28,820 nucleotides of DNA from CF-161 sp035638495 (lineage in GTDB: Bacteria > Chloroflexota > Dormibacteria > Dormibacterales > Dormibacteraceae), in contig DASQZW010000145.1 of the NCBI GenBank assembly GCA_035638495.1, forward strand, positions 1-28,820, written 5' to 3'. Below are positions 14,957 through 21,448 of the stretch, one piece after another (position 1 is the stretch's first letter; each line of letters starts with the position of its first letter). The notes under the pieces are model-generated. The model was not told the origin of the DNA. It saw only the letters and a list, made by a program, of their open reading frames with translations, and did not search any database. A program made the translations under genes and the position numbers.

Positions 14957-16098
14957 GTGGGCAGCCCCCGGCTCGGCAGTCTCGCGAGCACCTGGAACCC
15001 GCCCTCTGGCCGGGGGCCGGCCTCGAGGCTGCCGTGCACCGCGGCCGCCCGCTCGCGCATGCCGGCGATCCCCTGGCCGCCGGGCCGCGCGCTCCCGTTG
15101 GCGCGCGCCCGGCCGTCGTCCGTGATCTCCAGGACCACGTCGTCTGGCTCGTAGCGGACGCGGACGGTCGCGCTGGCGGGACCGGCGTGCCGGATCACGT
15201 TGGTGAGCGACTCCTGCACGATGCGGTAGGCGGCCAGGTCGACCGCGGCCGGCAGGTCCACCGCGCGCCCGGCCACCTCCAGGCGCACCGGCAGCCCGCT
15301 CTCGGCCATCGCCGTGACCACGCTCCCGACCTGCCGCAGGCCCGGCGCCGGACGGGGCGCCTGCCGGTCCTCGTCGGGCCGGCGGACGACGGCCAGCGTG
15401 GCGCGCAGCTCCTCCAGCGCGTCCTTGCTGGTCTCCTTGATGGCGGCCAGCGCCACGCGGGCCTGCTCGGGCCGGCGGTCCACCACGTGCAGGGCGACGC
15501 CGGCCTGCATGTTGATGACGGCGAGTCCATGGCCGACCACGTCGTGCACCTCCCTCGCGATGCGGAGGCGCTCCTCGTACGCGAGCCGGCGGGCGGCGTC
15601 CTCGCGGTTCCGCCGGGCGTCCTCCCGTCCCACGCGCAGGCCCGCGCCGAGCGCCCACGGCACGAGGAGCCAGCCGTGCCACACGACCAGCAGGACCAGA
15701 CCCTGGGCGCCATCGACGCCGGGCAGCTGGGTCAGGGCGAGCACGCCGATCGCCACGGCGGCGGCCGGCAGCGAGCGGCGGACCGGCAGGTGGCGGCCGG
15801 CCGAGTAGAGCGCGATGGGCGGCGCCAGGAGGATCGGGCCGAAGGGATAGCCCCGCGCCAGGTAGGCGGCCACCGCCAGGGTCACGGCCGCCAGGGCGGG
15901 CAGCGGCGCGAGCCGCCGAGCGGTGAGCGAGCTCGCGGCGACGACCAGCAGCGCGACCGCCAGCGCGTCGATCGGGCGCCGCGACGGCTGGAAGGCGGCC
16001 GCCCGCCCCGTTCCGAACGCCATGACGACGCCGACCACGAGGGCCAGCAGCCCGTCGAGCGCCAGCGCGCGGGCAGTCACCCGGTTCAACAGGCCCAT
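14953..16098 (-). CDS. NarL-type (HisKA_3) sensor histidine kinase
   Basis: Sensor kinase of 381 residues. The N-terminal half is membrane-embedded, with about four to five hydrophobic segments between residues 12 and 155 and no large extracellular domain, so the signal may be sensed in or at the membrane. A short coiled coil leads to the HisKA_3 dimerisation domain EERLRIAREVHDVVGHGLAV with His185 as phosphoacceptor. The ATPase domain has a degenerate N-box (IVQESLTNVIRHAG), ITDDGRA, and GGQGIAGMRERAAAVHG. It is the first gene of the operon with the regulator at 14288-14956 and is divergent from an APH(6)-like kinase gene. This kinase type is common next to membrane or export genes in GC-rich Gram-positives. 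Confidence 0.94.
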   Translation of the reverse strand: MGLLNRVTARALALDGLLALVVGVVMAFGTGRAAAFQPSRRPIDALAVALLVVAASSLTARRLAPLPALAAVTLAVAAYLARGYPFGPILLAPPIALYSAGRHLPVRRSLPAAAVAIGVLALTQLPGVDGAQGLVLLVVWHGWLLVPWALGAGLRVGREDARRNREDAARRLAYEERLRIAREVHDVVGHGLAVINMQAGVALHVVDRRPEQARVALAAIKETSKDALEELRATLAVVRRPDEDRQAPRPAPGLRQVGSVVTAMAESGLPVRLEVAGRAVDLPAAVDLAAYRIVQESLTNVIRHAGPASATVRVRYEPDDVVLEITDDGRARANGSARPGGQGIAGMRERAAAVHGSLEAGPRPEGGFQVLARLPSRGLPT

Positions 16099-16144
16099 CG
16101 AGTGGACGATACCGCCGGCCGCTCGGCGCCGCGTCCGTCCGTCG

Positions 16145-16184
16145 GCGTACAGGCAGTACGCGCAGGCGCGTACGGCTGCTACGC
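16145..16184. promoter_or_regulatory. Array of alternating GCGTAC/GTACGC half-sites in a divergent promoter region
   Basis: GCGTAC at 16145, GTACGC at 16156, GCGTAC at 16168 and a one-mismatch CTACGC at 16179 alternate in orientation at steps of 11, 12 and 11 bp. The middle pair forms an 18-bp inverted repeat, GTACGCGC-AG-GCGCGTAC. The array lies between the start of the NarL-type kinase gene (16098) and the APH(6)-like gene (16241). It is a good candidate operator for the adjacent response regulator. Confidence 0.45.
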
Positions 16185-16240
16185 TGGCGCGGACACCGCC
16201 CTTCGGGTCCCCGTTCCTGCACGTCTCGAGAGGTGATGCG

Positions 16241-17164
16241 GTGTGCGATGACGACTCCGTTCCCGACGTCCTGCGGGCGCTCCCCTGCGATGTCCGGCGG
16301 AATGTGATCCGCTTCTTCGGCGACCGGGGACGCGCCTGGATCGAGGCCCTGCCCGGGGTGGTCGCCGACCTGGCGCGGCGCTGGGAGCTCCGGCTCGGCA
16401 GTCATGCCTATGGGGGCGGCACGCACTCGCTGGTGCTCGCGGCGACGCGCGCCGACGGGTCGCCGGCGCTCCTCAAGGTGCCGGCGGTCGACGACGAGAA
16501 CCGGCAGGAGGGGGCCGCGCTGAGCCGCTACGCCGGCGATGGCGCCGCCCTTCTCTACGCATCGGACCCGGACACCGGCGCGCTCCTGATGGAGCGGCTG
16601 GAGCCGGGGACGCCGCTCGCTGACCACCCGGACCGCGACATGGCGATCGACGTCGCCTGCGCGCTGCTGCGGCGGCTGCGGCGCCCGGTGCCGGCCGGGC
16701 ACCCGTTCAACCTCGTGCCGGAGCTGGTGCGCACGTGGGCGAGCACGCTGCCGGCGCGGCAGGCGCGTCACGGCAGCCCCGTGCCGGCGCCCGACATGGC
16801 GCGGGTGATGGCCGCCGTCGAACAGCTGCGGGCGCCGGCGGGCGCCGAGCTGCTGGTCAATCGCGACGCCCACCTGCTCAACATTCTGGCGGCCCAGCGC
16901 GAGCCCTGGCTGCTGATCGACCCCAAGCCGCTCGCCGGCGAGCCCGCGTTCGACGGCGGCTGGCTGCTGATCGACACGCTGCTGGCCCGCGTCAGCGCGG
17001 ACAACGCGCGCGGGCTCGCCGCCCGGATCGGCGACGGGCTGGCCGTCGATGGCGACCGGGTGCGGGCGTGGGCGCTCGTTCGATGCGCCGAGAACGTGTT
17101 CTGGGGCCTGGACGCCGGCGAGGACGTCTCCGTGACCCTGGCGCTCGTGGCTGCCCTGGCCTGA
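16241..17164 (+). CDS. APH(6)-like aminoglycoside/hydroxyurea phosphotransferase family protein
   Basis: Kinase-fold protein of 307 residues resembling the aminoglycoside/hydroxyurea antibiotic-resistance kinase family (APH(6), StrB type). Visible are a glycine-rich YGGGTHSLVLAAT loop (58-69), Lys79 in ALLKVP, the ALLMERLEPGTPLADHP segment (114-130), a catalytic loop LLVNRDAHLLNIL (204-216) with Asp209, and IDPKPLAGEPAFDGG (226-240) with the metal-binding Asp and the DPK signature. The usual HGD of the catalytic loop is replaced by NRD. The GTG start has AGAGG seven bases upstream. It is divergent from the two-component system. Streptomycin inactivation is possible but unproven; it may phosphorylate another small molecule. 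Confidence 0.85.
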   Translation: MCDDDSVPDVLRALPCDVRRNVIRFFGDRGRAWIEALPGVVADLARRWELRLGSHAYGGGTHSLVLAATRADGSPALLKVPAVDDENRQEGAALSRYAGDGAALLYASDPDTGALLMERLEPGTPLADHPDRDMAIDVACALLRRLRRPVPAGHPFNLVPELVRTWASTLPARQARHGSPVPAPDMARVMAAVEQLRAPAGAELLVNRDAHLLNILAAQREPWLLIDPKPLAGEPAFDGGWLLIDTLLARVSADNARGLAARIGDGLAVDGDRVRAWALVRCAENVFWGLDAGEDVSVTLALVAALA

Positions 17165-17173
17165 TCCGCGCGG

Positions 17174-17848
17174 TCAGGAGCACCCGGCGCTGGGGGCGGG
17201 CGAGGTCGAGAACCGCGCGTTGCCCCAGACCGCGACCGCGTCCGACAGGGCGCCGCCGCCCTGGAACAGCGCCGCGACGACGAGGTCGCTGCCCTGCGGG
17301 GTCGCGCACGTGACCGTCAGCGGGGCCTGGTAGGGCGAGAGCGTCTGGTCGAGGATCGTCTGGCCGCCGAGCGAGAGGGTGAAGCGGATCGTGCCGCCGA
17401 TGCTCTTCAGCGTGGCGGTCATGCTCTGGTAGCTGGTCGGGACGACGAGCTGTTCCTGCGTGCTCCTGGTCAGCGACATCCCCCACCCGTGCGCGAACCG
17501 GTAGTCGGGGCCGTCGATCTCGCCCGAGTTCGTGCTGCGGTCGCTGGTCACGTCGCCGAGGTACACGTCGGGAACCCCCGCGTCGTCGGCCGCCGGCGGC
17601 AGGACCGCGGGCGGCGACGCCTGCGGCAGCGTGGGCAGCGCCGTGGGCGTCGGACTGGCGCGGGCGGGGTCGCTGCCGCGGACCGGGACCGCCATGCGGG
17701 GTTGCGCGGGCGCGACGACCTGGGTGACCAGGAGGAGGAGGCCGGCGCCACTCGCCAGGGCGGCGGCGACCACGCCGGCGATGCGCGCCGTCTCGCGAAC
17801 GGCGCCGCCACGCGGCGGACCGCCGGGGTCGTCCCACCCACCTGCCAT
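17174..17848 (-). CDS. Membrane-anchored protein with an NPCBM-like carbohydrate-binding domain
   Basis: A 224-residue protein with a short cytoplasmic tail, one transmembrane helix (about 20-45), a Pro/Thr/Ala-rich linker (46-88) and a C-terminal beta domain. The domain reads VYLGDV (95-100), GEIDGPDYRFAHGWGMSL, TIRFTLSLGGQTILD, then DAVAVWGNARFS. This resembles the NPCBM carbohydrate-binding module in the order YLxDL, G-x-GW, v.F.v..dG..L and a final W-x-x-A/R-F. The domain call is by eye. It would face the outside of the cell and could bind wall or extracellular glycans. It converges on the APH(6)-like gene with 9 nt between stops and lies 55 nt after the TetR gene on the same strand. Confidence 0.75.
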   Translation of the reverse strand: MAGGWDDPGGPPRGGAVRETARIAGVVAAALASGAGLLLLVTQVVAPAQPRMAVPVRGSDPARASPTPTALPTLPQASPPAVLPPAADDAGVPDVYLGDVTSDRSTNSGEIDGPDYRFAHGWGMSLTRSTQEQLVVPTSYQSMTATLKSIGGTIRFTLSLGGQTILDQTLSPYQAPLTVTCATPQGSDLVVAALFQGGGALSDAVAVWGNARFSTSPAPSAGCS

Positions 17849-17903
17849 GCCACCAACGATGGTCGCATAGTTGCCCCGGTCGGCGACGACCCGGACGACC
17901 GGG

Positions 17904-18506
17904 TCAGGCGCGGAGGGAGGCGACGACGCGGGTCATCAGCCGGGTCCACGCAGCGTGGTCCGGCTCGGGCATCCCGGTCGTGTACGTGACGTGGTAGCCG
18001 ATGGCGAGCGCCACGGCGAACCGCGCCACGGCCGCGGGGTCGACGTCGCCGGCGATGTCGCCGTCCTCGCGGGCCTCCGCGACGGTGCCCGTCACCCGGC
18101 TTTCGAGCGCGCCGAGCAGCTGGCGGACGCGCGCGCCCACGTCGGGGTCGCGTCGCGCTGCGGCCAGCGCCTCGCTCACCAGCGTCCGGTTGCGGTCCGG
18201 GGTGTGGAGCGCAAGCGTCCGCCCGACCATCTCGATGACCTGGGCCGCGGACGCGCCGGCGGTGTGGCCCTCGTCCATCATGCCGAACAGGCGCGTGAGG
18301 CCGGACTCGACGGCCTCCGCCAGCAGCTCGGACTTGTCGCGGAAGTTCGCGTAGATCGCCCCGTTCGTCAGCCCGGCCCTGCGGGCGATCTCCTGGACTC
18401 CGGCGCGGTCGTAGCCCTCCTCGGCGACGACGTCGGCAGCGGCCTCGATGAGCCGCTCCCGGGTCGTGGCGGTGTCAGCGTCGGCGCGGCGTGGGCCTGA
18501 CCTCAT
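17904..18506 (-). CDS. TetR-family transcriptional regulator (likely repressor of the R2lox gene)
   Basis: TetR-type regulator of 200 residues. The N-terminal helix-turn-helix is clear (RERLIEAAADVVAEEGYDRA, GVQEIARRAGLTNGAIYANF, RDKSELL; about 16-62). The rest is a helical ligand-binding and dimerisation domain with no close family signature that I recognise. It is divergent from the R2-like oxidase gene. A perfect 14-bp palindrome in the 107-bp gap overlaps the -10 of that gene, and on the other side it overlaps the expected -35 region of this gene, where TAGAGT at 18521-18516 could be the -10. The simplest model is a ligand-released repressor controlling both itself and the oxidase. Confidence 0.94.
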   Translation of the reverse strand: MRSGPRRADADTATTRERLIEAAADVVAEEGYDRAGVQEIARRAGLTNGAIYANFRDKSELLAEAVESGLTRLFGMMDEGHTAGASAAQVIEMVGRTLALHTPDRNRTLVSEALAAARRDPDVGARVRQLLGALESRVTGTVAEAREDGDIAGDVDPAAVARFAVALAIGYHVTYTTGMPEPDHAAWTRLMTRVVASLRA

Positions 18507-18525
18507 CCCCCGCTAACTCTAACGC

Positions 18526-18556
18526 TTGCGCCCATCGAGAGTAGAGAGTACTCTCT
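18526..18556 (+). promoter_or_regulatory. Promoter with TetR-type operator for the R2lox gene
   Basis: TTGCGC at 18526-18531, a 17-nt spacer and TACTCT at 18549-18554 form a plausible sigma-70-type promoter. The perfect palindrome AGAGAGTACTCTCT (18543-18556) covers the -10, so a bound dimer of the divergent TetR protein would block initiation. The predicted leader is about 53 nt and ends with a GGAAGGAG ribosome-binding site 9 nt before the ATG at 18614. Confidence 0.65.
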
Positions 18557-18613
18557 CTTTGCGACCGCCAGCTCCGGGTCGCGGCAGTCCCCGGTTGGAA
18601 GGAGAGTCGGCCA

Positions 18614-19690
18614 ATGCAGATGCAGGAACACGAGGCGGTCGAGATCGTCGAGAAGTCGTCGCTCGAGGCGCTCGGCACGCTGAGCCCGGACGTCGTCTAC
18701 GCGCACGTCGACTACCTCGGTCGCGAGCTGCCCGGCCCGATCGACCTGTACCAGCGCTGGGAGCGTCAGCAGTGGTCGGCGACCGAGATCGACTTCAGCG
18801 TCGACCGCCGCCAGTGGCAGGCTATGTCAACCGGCCAGCGGGAGCAGATGGAGGGCGCGTTCCTGGCCTTCTTCTTCGGCGAGCAGGCCGTGACCGACAC
18901 GCTCTCGCCGCTCGTGCACGCGGCGCCCGACGAGGACAACCGCCTGTTCCTCTCGACGCAGCTGGTCGACGAGGCGCGCCATTCGTACTTCTTCGCGCGG
19001 TTCTTCGGCCAGACCCTGGGCGTCGCGGGGGGGCTCCGGGAGGCGCTGGCGCACGCCGCCCAGGCACGGCAGATCGGCGGCGGCTACGGCCGGATCTTCG
19101 AGCCCCGCACCGGCGAGCTGGCGACGTTCACGGAGGCGGTGCGGCTCCAGCCGGAAGACTACGGGTTGTGGGTGCAGGCGATCACGCTGTACCACCTGAT
19201 GATCGAGGCGGTGCTGGCGCTGCCGGGCCAGCGGCGCCTGCTCCGGCTGACCCGCATCAACGATCTGCTTCCGGGCTTCCGGGCGGGCTTCACGGCGGTC
19301 ACCCGCGACGAGTCCCGGCACGTGAGCTACGGCGTGTGGGCGCTGCGGGAGGCGGTGCGGGCCGGCCGCGAGGCGGACATCCGGTCGGTGGTCGACCGGA
19401 CCCTCCAGTACTGCATCGGCGTTGGCGGCAACCCGGAGGTCAAGCTGCCGCGGCCGCAGGACCTGCCGCCGACGATGCGGCTCGACCCGCGTGAGCAGTG
19501 GTCGTTCGTGGTGGACTCGATCACGAAGCGGCTGCGGACCGCCGCGGTGAGCCCGGAGTACGTCGCGGAGATCGACCGCCGCGCGTGGGACCTGATCAAG
19601 GGCGGCGTGAGGCGGTACGAGGAGCTGCACGGCGTGGAGCACCCGGTGCGCGCGTGGGAGCGCGGCGAGGTGGTCGCGGCGGCGAGCTGA
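18614..19690 (+). CDS. R2-like ligand-binding oxidase (R2lox), ferritin-like metalloprotein
   Basis: A 358-residue ferritin-fold protein related to the ribonucleotide reductase small subunit. Six dinuclear-metal ligands can be placed: Glu90 (FFGEQAV), Glu120 and His123 (VDEARH), Glu198 (YHLMIEAV), and Glu233 and His236 (RDESRH). R2lox proteins are marked by a Val-Tyr ether cross-link, with Val three residues after the first Glu and Tyr five before the fourth ligand; here Val93 and Tyr193 occupy exactly those places. No class I large subunit is nearby, which argues against a true R2. R2lox enzymes carry a Mn/Fe centre and bind a fatty-acid-like ligand; their substrate is unknown. A divergent TetR gene and a palindrome over the promoter suggest inducible expression. 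Confidence 0.85.
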   Translation: MQMQEHEAVEIVEKSSLEALGTLSPDVVYAHVDYLGRELPGPIDLYQRWERQQWSATEIDFSVDRRQWQAMSTGQREQMEGAFLAFFFGEQAVTDTLSPLVHAAPDEDNRLFLSTQLVDEARHSYFFARFFGQTLGVAGGLREALAHAAQARQIGGGYGRIFEPRTGELATFTEAVRLQPEDYGLWVQAITLYHLMIEAVLALPGQRRLLRLTRINDLLPGFRAGFTAVTRDESRHVSYGVWALREAVRAGREADIRSVVDRTLQYCIGVGGNPEVKLPRPQDLPPTMRLDPREQWSFVVDSITKRLRTAAVSPEYVAEIDRRAWDLIKGGVRRYEELHGVEHPVRAWERGEVVAAAS

Positions 19691-19696
19691 CCCGCC

Positions 19697-19775
19697 CCGG
19701 GAAGCGCACATCGGTCCAGATGTGCGCTTCCCGGACCTCCGGATCCGCACATCGGTCCAGATGTGCGCTTCCCGG
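19697..19775. repeat. Tandem pair of hairpin repeats between convergent genes
   Basis: Copy 1 (19697-19734) is a perfect inverted repeat: a 16-bp stem CCGGGAAGCGCACATC and its complement around loop GGTCCA. Copy 2 repeats 29 nt of copy 1 exactly (19706-19734 equals 19747-19775) with an 8-bp stem around the same loop. They sit between the stop of the R2lox gene and the stop of recX. There is no T-tract, so they may be a terminator-like or REP-like element. Confidence 0.8.
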
Positions 19776-19797
19776 TCCAACTTCAGTCCCAAGCGCT

Positions 19798-20259
19798 TCA
19801 ATCGAGCGCCACGTCCGCGTCCCGCCCCAGCGCTTCGCGGATCACGTCGCCGGGGAAGCCCCGCCGCAGCAACCGGGACGCCGTCAGGCGGCGGTCCGCG
19901 CCTGCCTCGGCGGCCCGCTCGGCCAGGCGCCGCGCCGCCGCGACCACGTCCTCGCGCCTCACCGCTCCGACTGCCTCCTGCACCACCGCCCGCTCGACGC
20001 CCTTCGCGGCCAGCTCCCGCGCGATCAGCGCCGGGCCGCGCGTTCGCGCCCGCTCCCCTGCCAGCGCGCGGGCGAACGCGGCGTCGTCCAGGTAGCCCAG
20101 GCCGCGCGCCCGGACCACCGCGCGGTCGACGTCGTCCGCCGGGCAGCCCCGGCGGACCAGCTTGCGCCTGAGCTCGGCCTCGCTGTGGGCGCGCCGGGTC
20201 AGGAGCCGGAGCGCGGTCTCGAAGGCGTCGGGTGCGGCGCGGCGATCATTCCTCGACAC
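19798..20259 (-). CDS. recX: Regulatory protein RecX
   Basis: RecA modulator of 153 residues that binds RecA filaments and limits recombinase activity. Three-helix repeat motifs are visible: ALRLLTRRAHSEAELRRKL, GLGYLDDAAFARALAGERA, GPALIARELAAKGVE and LLRRGFPGDVIREAL. The GTG at 20259 lies inside recA, giving a 14-nt overlap, as is common for recA-recX pairs and consistent with coupled translation. Length is typical. Its 3' end faces the R2lox gene across the hairpin repeats. Confidence 0.92.
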   Translation of the reverse strand: MSRNDRRAAPDAFETALRLLTRRAHSEAELRRKLVRRGCPADDVDRAVVRARGLGYLDDAAFARALAGERARTRGPALIARELAAKGVERAVVQEAVGAVRREDVVAAARRLAERAAEAGADRRLTASRLLRRGFPGDVIREALGRDADVALD

Positions 20260-21289
20260 CGGCGCCCGAGCGAACCCTGGCCGCCGTCTCGATCGGGGCG
20301 CTGGCCTGGCCGGCGGCCTTCGTCCGAACCGCGACCTCGATCTCGGCGGCGAGGGTCGGGTTCTCTCGAAGGAAGTTGCGCACGTTCTCGCGGCCCTGCC
20401 CCAGCCGGGTGTCGCCGTAGGACATCCACGTGCCGCTCTTCTCCACGATGCCGTACTCGACCGCCGTGTCGATCAGGGCACCCTCCCGGGAGATGCCCTC
20501 GTTGAAGAGGATGTCGAACTCGGCGGCCCGGAACGGCGGCGCCACCTTGTTCTTGACGACCTTGACCTTGACGCGGGCGCCGATGCTGTCCAGGCCCGAC
20601 TTGATGACCTCGACCTTGCGGATGTCCAGGCGCACCGACGAATAGAACTTCAGGGCCCGGCCGCCGGGCTGCGTCTCGGGATTGCCGAACATGATCCCGA
20701 CCTTCTCCCGGAGCTGGTTCAGGAAGATCACGGTGGCGTTGGACTTGGAGATGGCGGCGGTGAGCTTCCGCATCGCCTGCGACATCAGCCGGGCCTGGAG
20801 GCCGACGTGGCTGTCCCCCATCTCACCCTCGATCTCGGCCTTGGGCACGAGCGCCGCGACGGAGTCGATGACGATGATGTCCACCGCGCCGCTCCGGACC
20901 AGGACCTCGACGATGTCGAGCGCCTGCTCGCCCGTGTCGGGCTGGCTGATCAGCAGCTCGTCGATGTTGACGCCGATGCGCGAGGCGTAGATGGGGTCGA
21001 GCGCGTGCTCGGCGTCCACGAAGGCGGCCACGCCGCCCTGCTTCTGCGCCTCTGCGATCACGTGCAGGGCGACCGTCGTCTTGCCGGCCGACTCGGGCCC
21101 GTAGATCTCCACGACCCGGCCGCGGGGCATCCCTCCGACGCCGAGCGCGATGTCGAGCGGCAGCGAGCCCGTGGGGATGACGGTCACCTCACGCTGCGCC
21201 GCCTGCTCCCCGAGCTTCATGATCGAGCCCTTGCCGTAGCTGCGCTCGATGTGCTGGATCGCGGTGCTGAGTGCCTTTTCCTTCTCCAC
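20246..21289 (-). CDS. recA: Recombinase RecA
   Basis: Homologous-recombination and SOS-activation ATPase of 347 residues. It starts with a GTG at 21289 preceded by AGGAGG four bases upstream. Motifs: ALSTAIQHIERSYGKGSIMK, Walker A GPESAGKTT (64-72), FVDAEHALDP, Walker B IIVIDSVAAL, loop 1 EIEGEMGDSHVG, loop 2 with FLNQLREKVGIMFGNPE, and GGRALKFYSSVRLD. The C-terminal tail is shorter on acidic residues than in enterobacteria and ends GAGVEE. A consensus-like promoter with an SOS box in the spacer precedes it, so it should be damage-inducible. The leader is about 125 nt. It is cotranscribed with recX. Confidence 0.98.
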   Translation of the reverse strand: MEKEKALSTAIQHIERSYGKGSIMKLGEQAAQREVTVIPTGSLPLDIALGVGGMPRGRVVEIYGPESAGKTTVALHVIAEAQKQGGVAAFVDAEHALDPIYASRIGVNIDELLISQPDTGEQALDIVEVLVRSGAVDIIVIDSVAALVPKAEIEGEMGDSHVGLQARLMSQAMRKLTAAISKSNATVIFLNQLREKVGIMFGNPETQPGGRALKFYSSVRLDIRKVEVIKSGLDSIGARVKVKVVKNKVAPPFRAAEFDILFNEGISREGALIDTAVEYGIVEKSGTWMSYGDTRLGQGRENVRNFLRENPTLAAEIEVAVRTKAAGQASAPIETAARVRSGAGVEE

Positions 21290-21419
21290 GGTTCCTCCTG
21301 CCGCTGGGGCTGGGCTGCGTTGCCTGTCGAGATGTGAGTCTGGACTCCTGCTGGTTCGGGGTCAAAGCGCTTAACAGGGCCCTCACGCGGATCGCCGAGG
21401 GGACGAACGGAGTCCTCAA

Positions 21420-21448
21420 ATATTACGAACGTGCGTTCGCAGAGTCAA
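21420..21448 (-). promoter_or_regulatory. recA promoter with LexA-type SOS box
   Basis: On the minus strand TTGACT (21448-21443), a 17-nt spacer and TAATAT (21425-21420) form a near-consensus promoter. The spacer holds CGAACGCACGTTCG (21426-21439), a perfect GAAC-N4-GTTC dyad of the Gram-positive/actinobacterial LexA type. LexA bound there would block polymerase. The -35 hexamer contains the TGA stop of the upstream TetR-like gene (21445-21447). Confidence 0.85.

Noticed and set aside
14288..16873. An 861-codon minus-strand frame extending upstream of the NarL-type regulator
   Set aside because: Only the last 222 residues match a protein family; the rest runs out of frame through the kinase gene and antisense to the APH(6)-like gene. 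The GTG at 14956 is the supported start.
18614..19690. True ribonucleotide reductase small subunit (NrdB/NrdF)
   Set aside because: The first metal ligand is Glu, Val and Tyr occupy R2lox cross-link positions, and no large subunit gene is adjacent.
19697..19775. CRISPR array
   Set aside because: Only two copies, palindromic and adjacent, without regular spacers or cas genes.
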